Below are positions 42,601-50,708 of a DNA stretch of 64,000 bases, in pieces (position 1 is the stretch's first letter; each line of letters begins with the position of its first letter). The stretch comes from Catenovulum agarivorans YM01 (lineage in GTDB: Bacteria; Pseudomonadota; Gammaproteobacteria; Enterobacterales; Alteromonadaceae): positions 1-64,000 of the forward strand of contig NZ_AJWM01000041.1 of NCBI RefSeq assembly GCF_000281085.1, written 5' to 3'. The notes beneath the pieces were generated by a model. It did not search any database. It was not told the origin of the DNA and was given only the letters and a program-made list of their open reading frames with translations. A program made the position numbers and the translations under genes.

Positions 42601-43224
42601 GGTTTTATCAATCAGTTGGCACAAGTAAACCAACTACTAGGTAGCGAACGCCAGCCAGTAATCTCAAACCATGAAGATCAAATTAAAGAACGTACACAAA
42701 GTTACGGGGTGCACCAAAAACCACAAGATTACCTAGACAGTTTTAATGAATTTATCAAGCAGCAAGTTAACCAAAGTGCTGCATTAGCTGTTGTTGTAAA
42801 TAAGCCACGCGACTTAACCCGCGAACAACTAAAAGATGTAAAACTCTTATTAGATGGCGCAGGGTACTCAGAAGCCAATTTACAAAGTGCAGTACGCAAT
42901 CAAACTAACCAAGACATTGCAGCCAGCATTATTGGCCATATTCGCCGTGCCGCCTTGGGCGAACCACTTGTGCCATTTGAAACTCGTGTAGCCCAAGCTA
43001 TGCAACGCATATATCAAAGTCACAACTGGTTGCCCGCGCAACGTAAATGGTTAGAGCGTTTAGCTAAACAATTAGTCCATGAAGTGATTATCGACCGCGA
43101 ATTTGTTAATAACCGTTTTGCAGAACAAGGTGGCGCCAAACAACTAGATAAAGTGTTGGGTAATCAACTTGATATTGTTTTAGACGAACTCAGTGACGCA
43201 ATTTGGCCACCGAAAAGTGCTTAA
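39694..43224 (+). CDS. hsdR: Type I restriction enzyme R subunit
   Basis: Motor and nuclease subunit of a type I restriction-modification complex, 1176 residues. An N-terminal DUF4145-like helical domain (HDPLFVELAASAERAF) and coiled coil (about 140-250) precede the HSDR_N nuclease with Asp314 and Glu328-Ala-Lys330 (VVEAKKE), the PD-(D/E)xK pattern. The SF2 translocase follows: Walker A MATGTGKT near 475, DEAH at 579, ALTATPAKH, and helicase C with QMIGRATRRC. The C-terminus is of the EcoEI_R_C type. Start ATG 39694. The terminator-like hairpin after it and operator-like repeats before fic suggest hsdR and the rest of the locus are separate transcripts. All key motifs look intact. Confidence 0.96.
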   Translation: MSSPSQTSNFGFLQEHDPLFVELAASAERAFYSDPNTTLIKLRQLGEALAQHIAALVGIQFDEQTSQADLLYKINRELKLEPVVRELFHTLRIEGNKATHRFKTKHKEAINGLMVARKLAIWFHQSFGKTGTKFKAGAFVAPTDPSEQLRKLQSEIEKLKNDLDQANIDLNSSQQLNELIAQEKDEYQSLAHAMDEESRLLAKQATEHEQALSAQKQEYEAKIKALQAQLAEQDENSKTSQRQQLNRNTQAASQNIELDEALTRILIDQQLTEAGWQADSEALTYQNGTRPEKGKNIAIAEWPTEYKGSKGRADYVLFCGLTPIAVVEAKKENINVAGKIPQAERYSKGLAVNSPLQGAWELAGMTIAWPDDEDGHYKVPFVYSCNGRPFVKQLAEQSGTWFRDIRHGSNIKRPLESFHSPEGLLDILKRSKEDAQRKLKTEPFGYLKLRDYQQKAILAVEKTLSCDIRQALLAMATGTGKTRTIIGLMYRFLKAERFKRILFLVDRTALGQQALDAFNEAPLEQNHTLSKIYNLAELGDMAAEAETRVQVATVQAMVNRIFKSDNPPPLDQFDCIIIDEAHRGYTLDQEMTEGELATRDASQYLSSYRRVLDYFDAVKIALTATPAKHTSEIFGKPVYTYSYREAVADDWLIDHEPPIRYETLLTQKGIHFEKGEQVQSINTQTGEIEFAELEDELSFEIDAFNKQVINENFNRVICEQLVQELDPFGEEKTVIFCAPSQKGLHADMVKRLLDEAFKELYGTDYKQASVAVIKGDSYKVDQLIRQFKNERYPNIAITVDLLTTGIDVPKICNLVFMRRVKSRILYEQMIGRATRRCDEIGKTVFRIYDPVDIYAALGEVNSMKPLVKDPNITLEQLVEEIADPEQLERALNAPGDTAEQNQADVVLSQLSQKVMRVLRKAEKKSENKPQLKQKLEELHDLWGVEPKNLHSHLHQIGPKQTAEFLNKHVGFINQLAQVNQLLGSERQPVISNHEDQIKERTQSYGVHQKPQDYLDSFNEFIKQQVNQSAALAVVVNKPRDLTREQLKDVKLLLDGAGYSEANLQSAVRNQTNQDIAASIIGHIRRAALGEPLVPFETRVAQAMQRIYQSHNWLPAQRKWLERLAKQLVHEVIIDREFVNNRFAEQGGAKQLDKVLGNQLDIVLDELSDAIWPPKSA

Positions 43225-43257
43225 CAAGCATAAAAAATTGCCTTTTTTAAGCATGTT
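43223..43257 (+). terminator. Hairpin after hsdR
   Basis: Imperfect stem AACAAGCATAAAAAA / TTTTTTAAGCATGTT (13 of 15 pairs) with a 5-nt loop, with the stem's own T-run. It overlaps the last bases of the hsdR stop. Probable terminator or attenuator between hsdR and fic. Confidence 0.55.
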
Positions 43258-43265
43258 AGTCTCCT

Positions 43266-43325
43266 CATGTCGAAATTTTTGAAAAATATCGACATGTTTT
43301 GTATTCATGTCGATGCAATCGACAT
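43266..43325. promoter_or_regulatory. Clustered ATGTCGA(T) palindromes upstream of fic
   Basis: Four half-sites: CATGTCGA (43266-43273), TCGACATG (43289-43296), CATGTCGA (43306-43313) and ATCGACAT (43318-43325). The last two form a perfect palindrome ATGTCGAT-GCA-ATCGACAT; the first two form a wider one with a 15-nt spacer. They lie 80-140 bp before the fic start. Arrangement is that of a repressor operator pair; the regulator could be the Fic protein itself, which ends in a probable winged-helix domain. Confidence 0.6.
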
Positions 43326-43406
43326 ATTAAAATAAAAAAACAGTTTATTTTAACTTAGCCTTTAACTTAAAATAACGGCCAGCGTTAATTTAACTTAAGG
43401 ACAAAA

Positions 43407-44564
43407 ATGGAACGAGGACTAACAGGGCAATATATTGACAGCATTGCTGGCGGGGTGAATTGCAAAGCGTTTATACCTAATCCGCTGCCGCCTATTCCAG
43501 CACTCGAATTAACCAGCAAACTACAAAGCCGCATTAATCAGGCAATGTTGGCTTTAGGTCGGCTAGACGCTATTAGCACCTTATTGCCCGATGCAAGATT
43601 ATTTCTTTACAGCTATGTTCGCAAAGAAGCGGTAATGTCATCGCAAATTGAAGGCACACAATCTTCATTAAGCGATTTAATGTTGTATGAAATGGAAGGT
43701 ATACCGGGTGTACCCATGGACGATGTGCAAGAGGTATCTTGTTATGTTGGGGCATTAGAACTCGGTGTAAAACGTATTCGTGAAGACCACCCAATTACGT
43801 TTCGGTTAATAACCGAGCTGCACACTGCACTAATGACATCAGGGCGTGGCATTAGCAAAGGCCCTGGGCAATTTCGCAAAAATCAGGTATGGATTGGCGG
43901 CCATCGTGCCGACGAAGCCACTTTTGTGCCAACCCCTGCTAATGAAATAGCCAATTGTTGGGCTGATTTAGAACGTTTTTTAAATGATGTACCCGAAGCA
44001 ACCGACCCACTGATAAAAGCCGCGTTAGCCCATGTGCAATTTGAAACTATCCACCCATTTATGGACGGCAATGGGCGTTTAGGCCGCTTACTCATTCCAC
44101 TTATTTTAGTAGAAGCAAAGGTGCTTACTGAACCATTATTGTACCTTTCTGTATTTTTTAAAAAATATCGACAGGTGTATTACGAGCGTTTGCAACAAGT
44201 AAGATTAACAGGCGATTGGGAAAGCTGGTTACTGTTTTTCGTAGATGCTGTAGCCGAAACCGCCAATCAAGCGGTTAAAACTGCACAACAGCTGAACCAA
44301 TTGCGCCAAACACACCGCGAACAAATTGCCAAGTTAGGGCGAATTGCTTCATCGGCACAGCAAGTATTAGATGTATTGTTTGAATATCCAATTGCTAACA
44401 TTAATACCCTGGTAGAGCACGGCAATATAACAGCCGCAACAGCGGGTAAAGTGATGGATAAATTATCTCAGCCTGATGTTGCTTTAGTTACCGAGCTAAC
44501 AGGCCAAAAACGTAACCGCGTATATGCTTACAAGGCTTATATCGACATATTAAATAACGACTAA
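43407..44564 (+). CDS. Fic-family protein (putative AMP transferase) with C-terminal HTH
   Basis: Fic enzyme that would transfer AMP or another nucleotide moiety to a protein target. 385 residues. The Fic core has the complete active motif His216-Pro-Phe-Met-Asp-Gly-Asn-Gly-Arg-Leu-Gly-Arg. The N-terminal domain carries Ser78-x3-Glu82-Gly83 (SSQIEGT), the inhibitory helix of class II Fic proteins. The C-terminus (about 300-385: IASSAQQVLDVLFEYPIANI; GNITAATAGKVMDKL) looks like a winged helix. It lies between hsdR and hsdM, 40 nt before hsdM. Fic genes are known passengers of type I loci, but the function there is unresolved. The motif is intact, so activity is expected when inhibition is relieved. 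Confidence 0.92.
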   Translation: MERGLTGQYIDSIAGGVNCKAFIPNPLPPIPALELTSKLQSRINQAMLALGRLDAISTLLPDARLFLYSYVRKEAVMSSQIEGTQSSLSDLMLYEMEGIPGVPMDDVQEVSCYVGALELGVKRIREDHPITFRLITELHTALMTSGRGISKGPGQFRKNQVWIGGHRADEATFVPTPANEIANCWADLERFLNDVPEATDPLIKAALAHVQFETIHPFMDGNGRLGRLLIPLILVEAKVLTEPLLYLSVFFKKYRQVYYERLQQVRLTGDWESWLLFFVDAVAETANQAVKTAQQLNQLRQTHREQIAKLGRIASSAQQVLDVLFEYPIANINTLVEHGNITAATAGKVMDKLSQPDVALVTELTGQKRNRVYAYKAYIDILNND

Positions 44565-44604
44565 ATCTAGAATTAAAATTCTTGCTAAAATTATAGAGAA
44601 CCCC

Positions 44605-46260
44605 ATGACCAATAACGACATAGTACAAAAACTTTGGAACCTGTGTGACGTATTACGCGACGACGGTATTAACTACAGCGATTACGTAACCGAGCTGGTA
44701 CTGCTTTTATTTATAAAAATGGTGCACGAAAACACCGAAGCGGGCACGTTAAAAAAACACCCGCTGCCACAAGGTTGCCGTTGGACAGATATAAATGAAA
44801 AATCAGGTATTAATTTATTAAACGACTACAAAGCTATTTTACTTGCACTTTCAACTGGCAAACGTACCGAAATTATTAAAAGCGAAAACCCAAGCGAGCC
44901 AGATAAAGTTGAAGAAGTCATTGTTCACCAAGACCCATTAATTAGCGCCATTTATGCTGACGCACAAACCCGTTTACGCGAACCACGCCATTTAGAACAA
45001 ATGATCAAAACTCTTGATCAAATAGATTGGTTTAACGCACAAAAAGATGGTTTAGGTGATTTATACGAAGGTTTATTAGAAAAAAACGCTAGCGAAACTA
45101 AATCGGGCGCGGGCCAATATTTTACCCCACGTGCATTAATTAACAGTATGGTGCGCTGCATAAAACCGCAAATAGGTGAGGTTATTCAAGACCCAGCTGC
45201 AGGCACGGCTGGCTTTTTAGTAGCCGCCGACCAATATATGCGCGAACAAACCGATGACTATATGGATTTATCCGCCAAAGATGCCGACTTTCAAAAAAAT
45301 GAAGCTTTTGTTGGCATTGAGTTAGTGCCTAATACCCGCCGTTTAGCTTTAATGAACTGTTTATTACATGGCATGGAAGGCGACGATGAAGGCGCAGTGC
45401 ATTTAGGTAATGCGCTAGGTGATGCGGGTAAAGCGTTACAACAGGCAGATATTATTTTAGCTAACCCACCGTTTGGTACCAGTAAAGGTGGTGAAGCCAG
45501 CAATACCCGTGATGATTTGACCTACAAAACCAGTAATAAACAACTGGCGTTTTTACAGCATATTTACCGCAACCTAAAACCCGGTGGCCGCGCCGCTGTG
45601 GTATTGCCCGATAACGTATTATTTGAAAATTCCGACGCAGGTTTAAGTGTTCGCCGAGACTTGATGGATAAGTGTAACTTGCACACTATTTTGCGTTTAC
45701 CCACAGGTATTTTTTACGCGCAAGGTGTTAAAACCAACGTGTTATTTTTTACCAAAGGCAGCGCAACAGATAAATACCAAAGCGAAAACTGTACCCAAAA
45801 TGTTTGGGTATACGACTTACGTACTAATATGCCAAGTTTTGGTAAACGCACACCTTTTGGCGATTCAGGTTTAGGTTTTACCGCAGAATGTTTTGGTAAA
45901 GACCCACACCTAGGCGCATTTGAAAAAGTATTTGGCGATAAACCAGATGGCACTAGCAATCGTGTTGAAGGTGAATACAGCTTTGGTGCTGAAGAAATTG
46001 CCGTTGATAAAGATGCAGCAGCGGAAAATAAGAATATTGATGACAAACTGCTCCATTCCCGCTGGCGCTGTTTCAGCCGCGAATGGATTAGCGAAAGCAA
46101 AGGCGACTCGCTCGATATTAGCTGGCTAAAAGATAAAGACAGTGTCGATGCCGCCGATTTGCCAGAGCCAAGTGTATTAGCACGTGAAGCGAAAGAAGAA
46201 TTAACTGCCGCGCTGAGTGAGTTAGATGAGTTATTAGCAGCGTTGGGAGAAGCACAATAA
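44605..46260 (+). CDS. hsdM: Type I DNA methyltransferase subunit M
   Basis: N6-adenine methyltransferase subunit, 551 residues; with HsdS it methylates the host recognition site. An N-terminal HsdM_N helical domain (IVQKLWNLCDVLRDDGINYS) is followed by SAM-binding motif I Asp196-Pro-Ala-Ala-Gly-Thr-Ala-Gly-Phe and catalytic Asn287-Pro-Pro-Phe. The C-terminus is helical. The stop TAA shares its last base with the ATG of hsdS, so the two are translationally coupled. Length and motifs are typical and no truncation is seen. Confidence 0.96.
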   Translation: MTNNDIVQKLWNLCDVLRDDGINYSDYVTELVLLLFIKMVHENTEAGTLKKHPLPQGCRWTDINEKSGINLLNDYKAILLALSTGKRTEIIKSENPSEPDKVEEVIVHQDPLISAIYADAQTRLREPRHLEQMIKTLDQIDWFNAQKDGLGDLYEGLLEKNASETKSGAGQYFTPRALINSMVRCIKPQIGEVIQDPAAGTAGFLVAADQYMREQTDDYMDLSAKDADFQKNEAFVGIELVPNTRRLALMNCLLHGMEGDDEGAVHLGNALGDAGKALQQADIILANPPFGTSKGGEASNTRDDLTYKTSNKQLAFLQHIYRNLKPGGRAAVVLPDNVLFENSDAGLSVRRDLMDKCNLHTILRLPTGIFYAQGVKTNVLFFTKGSATDKYQSENCTQNVWVYDLRTNMPSFGKRTPFGDSGLGFTAECFGKDPHLGAFEKVFGDKPDGTSNRVEGEYSFGAEEIAVDKDAAAENKNIDDKLLHSRWRCFSREWISESKGDSLDISWLKDKDSVDAADLPEPSVLAREAKEELTAALSELDELLAALGEAQ

Positions 46261-47663
46261 TGGCTGAACAACGTCATTCTCGCGACGGCGGGAATCTAAT
46301 GCCAGAGGGGTGGTGCGAAGATAATCTTGGAAACTTAGTTCTTGTAGAACGTGGTAGTTCTCCTAGACCAATCAAAAATTTTGTTACAGATAAAGATGGT
46401 GTTAACTGGGTCAAAATCGGTGATACCAAGGAGGGGCAAAAGTATGTAGCAACCACAAAGGAAATGATTACTAAAGAAGGTGCATTGAAATCTCGTTTCG
46501 TTGGCGTTGGTGATTTTATTTTATCCAATTCTATGTCTTTTGGTCGACCTTACATTATGGCGATAGAAGGATATATTCACGATGGTTGGTTTGCTTTGCG
46601 ATTACCAAAAGGAATTAACAGTGATTATTTCTATTATCTGCTATCTTCTTCGTTTGTTCAGGATCAATTTCAGTTATTAGCTGTAGGTGGGGTTGTAAAA
46701 AATATTAGTGGCGACCTAGTAAAAAAAGCAACACTTCCACTCCCCCCCCTAGCCGAACAAATAATCATTGCCGATAAACTCGACACCCTGCTGGCGCAGT
46801 TGGAAAACACCAAAGCTCGCCTTGAACGCATTCCACAAATCCTAAAAACCTTCCGCCAATCTGTGCTCGCCACCGCTGTGAGTGGTAAATTGACGGAAGT
46901 GTTTAAAGCTCACGAGCAACTATCTTCCCGCTCATTTAGATTGAAAGAGGTTACCGCAATATCTGGAGGTAAAACCCCAAGTAAAAGCAATTCAAATTTC
47001 TGGGAAGGTGGCGATATACCTTGGGTTTCACCTAAAGATATGAAGACAGATTTAATTGGGAGTTCGCAAGATAAAATTACAGAGAAAGCGATAAGCTTGG
47101 GGGGCATGAAATTGATTCCTCCAAATTCCATTTTAGTCGTAACTCGAAGTGGAATACTTGCACATTCGTTTCCAGTAGCCAGAACAATAGCGCCGGTGAC
47201 TATAAATCAAGATATAAAAGCACTTGTACCAAACTTGGCTCTTATCAGTCCCGAATACTTGTTCTTCCTACTAAAGGGGCTAGAACAAAGAGTGCTAGAT
47301 GAGTGCTCTAAAGCAGGGACTACAGTATCTAGTGTGGAAACCACCGAATTGATGAATTTAAAGTTTGATCTGCCGTCATTAGAAGAACAAACCGAAATCA
47401 TCCGCCGCGTCGAAGAACTCTTCGCCTTCGCCGATAATATCGAGCAAAAAGCCAATGCTGCACTAGCACGGGTAAATAACCTAACCCAATCTATATTAGC
47501 TAAAGCTTTTCGCGGTGAACTAACCGCTGAGTGGCGCGCACAAAACCCTGAGTTAATCAGCGGCGACAACAGCGCCGAGGCATTATTGGCGAAAATTAAG
47601 ACCGAACGTGAAGCGGTAAAAAAACGGTCCAAGAATAAAACAGCTACAAGGAAAAAAGCCTAA
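46260..47663 (+). CDS. hsdS: Type I specificity subunit S
   Basis: Determines the bipartite DNA target of the type I enzyme. 467 residues with two target recognition domains, each followed by a conserved helix: TRD1 about 15-165, spacer helix LAEQIIIADKLDTLLAQLEN, TRD2 about 215-385, second helix LEEQTEIIRRVEELFAFADN. The first 13 residues (MAEQRHSRDGGNL) are encoded by a REP-like palindrome and are not part of the normal domain start (MPEGWCEDNLG). ATG 46260 overlaps the hsdM stop; an internal ATG at 46299 would give the canonical N-terminus. Its stop likewise overlaps the next gene's ATG. The recognition sequence cannot be predicted here. Confidence 0.94.
   Translation: MAEQRHSRDGGNLMPEGWCEDNLGNLVLVERGSSPRPIKNFVTDKDGVNWVKIGDTKEGQKYVATTKEMITKEGALKSRFVGVGDFILSNSMSFGRPYIMAIEGYIHDGWFALRLPKGINSDYFYYLLSSSFVQDQFQLLAVGGVVKNISGDLVKKATLPLPPLAEQIIIADKLDTLLAQLENTKARLERIPQILKTFRQSVLATAVSGKLTEVFKAHEQLSSRSFRLKEVTAISGGKTPSKSNSNFWEGGDIPWVSPKDMKTDLIGSSQDKITEKAISLGGMKLIPPNSILVVTRSGILAHSFPVARTIAPVTINQDIKALVPNLALISPEYLFFLLKGLEQRVLDECSKAGTTVSSVETTELMNLKFDLPSLEEQTEIIRRVEELFAFADNIEQKANAALARVNNLTQSILAKAFRGELTAEWRAQNPELISGDNSAEALLAKIKTEREAVKKRSKNKTATRKKA
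46271..46296. repeat. REP-like palindrome inside hsdS 5' end
   Basis: Sequence CGTCATTCTCGCGACGGCGG and on, with arms ATTCTCGC (46276-46283) and GCGGGAAT (46288-46295) around a 4-nt loop, 7 of 8 pairs. It resembles the widespread CGTCATTCCCGCG-type extragenic palindromes of proteobacteria, here read through in frame. Confidence 0.5.
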
Positions 47664-49378
47664 TGCGTTTACTGTCACTGACACTAGACGGTCAGTACAA
47701 AGGATTAACAAACCAAACATTTAGCTTTGATACTGCACAGGGTAACATCATTGCATTTATCGGTCTAAATGGTTCCGGTAAATCTCAACTATTGGAACTG
47801 ATTGCGGAAAGCTTTGGCTATTTAGAACGTTTTATGCGCAGTGATTTTAAGTGCCGTAATTGGTTCTCAAATCTCGCGATTGAGCTTCATTATACCAATC
47901 AGGCTTACGACTCAGAGCAATACGGTAGTACCTATTATGTTTCAATTGACCATGAGGGTTTTGTGACTGTTCATCGTGATGGCATCTTAGTTGATATAAA
48001 AGATCATGAATATTCAGGTGTTGAAGAAGAAATTCTGCCGAGTCAAATCATAGGTTATTCCTCCGGCTTAAACGAAAATCTACAGCGCGCCTTTATGAAA
48101 AACACAATTCAGTATTTGGATGTGATGAATGTTAAGCGCCAATGGGAACAGCGCTTAACGGGAATTAATAAGGCAAGAAATGAAAAAGGTAAGCGCCTTA
48201 CAGAAAGGGATATTGAATCGCTTGACCGACAATTTAAAGAGGCTTATCAATACTATCAAACTCGCCACCCTGCGTTGTTTCCAACTTTACTTGGAGAATC
48301 ATCACTAGGGGATAACGCTAACATTGGTTTAAGGCCAACGGCTTTGCCCCGCCTTAAGTATTTTGATCAGGACACCACCGCCCTTATGCTGGCTAGCATG
48401 GGCATGCTCGAAGATATCCAGCAGCAATCTATCTGGCAAGGGAAACAACGCTTCAATAAAATTCACTCGGTGAGACTACGTTATGACTTACGTAAGTTCA
48501 CGCATGATGCGGGGGCTTTGTTAGATGTAGCTAAATTGATCGAATGTTTAGCTAATATACCCTCATGTAACTTTAAAGCGTTGCCGAAAGTGGGCAAAAC
48601 CTCAGAAGAGTTTTTCAACCAGTTTGAGTTGGATTATTTAGCGGGTGAAATCACCATAGATTTTAGCGATAGCCGTGTTCAACATATTTTGGAAGACAGT
48701 TTTTTCACGCCACAAGTGTTGTTCGAAAAGCTTTACCGTTTACAACTGCTGGCTGCGGACTTTTGGCAAGGCGAAACCAAACGGCAACTGAGACAAGATA
48801 ATTTCGACCGTTCGGCCAAAAGGCCGCAGAAGTGGAAATCACCTATTCATATTATGTCGCTAAAGCTAACAGACGGTCGGGCATGTATTGAATTTGATGA
48901 TTTATCCGACGGTGAAGCACAGCTGATTCAAATTCTTTCTATGGCTTATATCTATAAAGATAGCAGAGTATTGTTTTTACTTGATGAGCCAGAAACTCAT
49001 TTAAACCCATCATGGCGCACTTATTTTCACTCCTTTGTTGAAGATGCAATCGGTAACGATAACGAGAAAGTTCAGCTGTTTATATCAACTCATTCGCCAT
49101 TCATGGTTTCTTCGCTCAAGCGATATAATGTTTACCAGTTTAGCCGTGACAATTCTGGCTTGATTGACATGAAAGTCGCACAGAATGAAACGTATGGTGC
49201 GTCATTTGATGTATTGATTAAAGATCTATTTGACCTTCGCTCATTGATTTCGCAAAGCGTGATAGATGAAATTCGTGAGCAGTTGAAACAAGGCGATGAC
49301 CACGCCAGAGAATGGATTGAAGCAAACCTTGGTTTATCAGCTGAAAAAGCGTATTTAATAAGGAAGTTAAGCCAATAA
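47663..49378 (+). CDS. AAA/ABC-type ATPase linked to type I R-M (Septu PtuA-like)
   Basis: SMC/RecF-like AAA ATPase of 571 residues. Walker A is Gly34-LNGSGKS, Walker B is VLFLLDEPETH with Asp441 and Glu442, preceded by the signature-like DLSDGEAQLIQILSMA, and followed by the His switch STHSPFMVSS. A helical insert of about 250 residues separates the halves, as in OLD/PtuA-like ATPases. It resembles the family I recall as restriction-system-associated AAA ATPases (not verified). Both ends show TAATG one-base overlaps, coupling it to hsdS and to the HNH gene. An ATPase directly before an HNH nuclease is the PtuA-PtuB order of Septu antiphage systems. The function in the type I complex is unknown. 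Confidence 0.9.
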   Translation: MRLLSLTLDGQYKGLTNQTFSFDTAQGNIIAFIGLNGSGKSQLLELIAESFGYLERFMRSDFKCRNWFSNLAIELHYTNQAYDSEQYGSTYYVSIDHEGFVTVHRDGILVDIKDHEYSGVEEEILPSQIIGYSSGLNENLQRAFMKNTIQYLDVMNVKRQWEQRLTGINKARNEKGKRLTERDIESLDRQFKEAYQYYQTRHPALFPTLLGESSLGDNANIGLRPTALPRLKYFDQDTTALMLASMGMLEDIQQQSIWQGKQRFNKIHSVRLRYDLRKFTHDAGALLDVAKLIECLANIPSCNFKALPKVGKTSEEFFNQFELDYLAGEITIDFSDSRVQHILEDSFFTPQVLFEKLYRLQLLAADFWQGETKRQLRQDNFDRSAKRPQKWKSPIHIMSLKLTDGRACIEFDDLSDGEAQLIQILSMAYIYKDSRVLFLLDEPETHLNPSWRTYFHSFVEDAIGNDNEKVQLFISTHSPFMVSSLKRYNVYQFSRDNSGLIDMKVAQNETYGASFDVLIKDLFDLRSLISQSVIDEIREQLKQGDDHAREWIEANLGLSAEKAYLIRKLSQ

Positions 49379-50478
49379 TGTTATTCCATTTGGCCGCCAA
49401 TACACCTAGATTTGAAGTGTTTAGATTGCTCAATGCTGAGTTATTACATTTTATAGAGCAATCGGTTGATACCAATGCCTTTGAACGAGTACTTTTTACT
49501 CAAAGCGCTATTGGAGATGCGTGTTGGGGTAACGCTCCGACTCGTGAGAAATTCAATTTATTATTCAGCGCGTTACAAGCGGCTGGTAATAATACAAAAC
49601 AGCAATTATTTGAAGTGATGCGGGACAATCAGGATTTAGAAGCGTTCTTTGGTGCCCCAAAAAGAAATCTGTTTGATTTTATGAACGAGCCTTGCAGAGA
49701 AGCTCTAAAGTCATTGTGTACTTATCTATATTGCGCAACCAAAGATTTACAACCTGTTATTAACGCATCTGGTGGCTTAGACATCACTGATCATTTCAAT
49801 GACTACCGCGCCCAATCTATCAATGGCAATATCTGTAAAGCATGTGGGATGAAAGAGTTAGCCCCGTTTAGAGCTGGAATACCAGACGGTGACCAGTGGC
49901 GCGCAGATTACGATCATCAGCTATGCAAATCTAAATATCCTATTTTTGCCGTCCACCCAGATAACCTTGTACCTTTGTGTGACGTGTGTAATCAGGATGC
50001 TAAAAAGGCTAAAGACTTGTTTAGACACAAAAACGGCACAGAGCGGTTGGCGTTTTATCCTTTTAACGAAGATGCGCAGGCTTTAGTTGAGATAGAAATT
50101 GATAATTTGCGTGATCCAGAGCCGACCATTAAGGTCACGTGGAGAACGCGGGGCGTCATGTTACTGGACAAGCTTAATACCTGGGATGAAATTTACGAAA
50201 TTAGAAGCCGCGTTGAAGGTCGCTTTCGGTCTTTAGAAGCCATCATAGAAGACGAGATTCGCCCCAGAAATTCAGCCCATCTTGTTCGCAGAATAAGCGA
50301 TGAAGCTCGCCCACACACTATCGCAACACTAAAGCGAAAAGAATGGGCATTTTGGTATCAAAAACTATTTTTTGCTCTAGAGCAAATTGATACAACGCCA
50401 TTTATCGCCAAATGGGATTTTGTACAAAAGCAAGGAGAAAGCGGCGGGGAATTTATTTTAGATACCGCATTTCGCTAA
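49378..50478 (+). CDS. HNH endonuclease partner of the ATPase (PtuB-like)
   Basis: 366-residue protein with a zinc-stabilised HNH centre: Cys153-x2-Cys156, Asp179-His180 (DYDHQLCKSK), His193 and Asn196 (HPDNLVPLC), Cys201-x2-Cys204-Asn205. All expected zinc and catalytic positions are present. N-terminal (1-150) and C-terminal (about 225-366) regions are not recognised. The ATG overlaps the ATPase stop by one base, so it is made with the ATPase and is probably its effector. Larger than typical PtuB, so it may be a distinct subfamily. Last gene of the defence locus. Confidence 0.88.
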   Translation: MLFHLAANTPRFEVFRLLNAELLHFIEQSVDTNAFERVLFTQSAIGDACWGNAPTREKFNLLFSALQAAGNNTKQQLFEVMRDNQDLEAFFGAPKRNLFDFMNEPCREALKSLCTYLYCATKDLQPVINASGGLDITDHFNDYRAQSINGNICKACGMKELAPFRAGIPDGDQWRADYDHQLCKSKYPIFAVHPDNLVPLCDVCNQDAKKAKDLFRHKNGTERLAFYPFNEDAQALVEIEIDNLRDPEPTIKVTWRTRGVMLLDKLNTWDEIYEIRSRVEGRFRSLEAIIEDEIRPRNSAHLVRRISDEARPHTIATLKRKEWAFWYQKLFFALEQIDTTPFIAKWDFVQKQGESGGEFILDTAFR

Positions 50479-50576
50479 TTTTCCTTTAATAAACGATTAC
50501 ATTCTTGAAGTTGGTAACGAATCGGACGACAGCTGCTTGTTGTAGAATGTGATTTTATAACTACGAGAAAGCGAAA

Positions 50577-50600
50577 AACCTCGATGCACTCACCGAGGTT
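50577..50600 (-). terminator. Orphan minus-strand hairpin with T-run
   Basis: 7-bp stem AACCTCG / CGAGGTT with a 10-nt loop; on the minus strand it is followed by TTTTTCGC, a typical terminator. No minus-strand gene ends here, so it may be a leftover at the edge of the defence island. Rest of the 230-bp gap (50479-50708): nothing recognised. Confidence 0.5.
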
Positions 50601-50708
50601 ATAACGCCGATCGGGCACTCCCAATCCACTTGGGCATAGTGTAGTAGGGTGTACGAGTCGAACTCAAGCATTTTTTATAATTAAACAAAATAACTAAGGT
50701 TAGTAACA

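Noticed and set aside
45714-46277. 187-codon antisense frame in hsdM
   Set aside because: Ser/Leu-rich low-complexity translation typical of the reverse strand of a real gene; hsdM is clearly coding.
50577-50680. Possible tRNA remnant (GAGTCGAACTC-like stretch)
   Set aside because: No cloverleaf can be drawn, and no acceptor pairing or anticodon arm is present.
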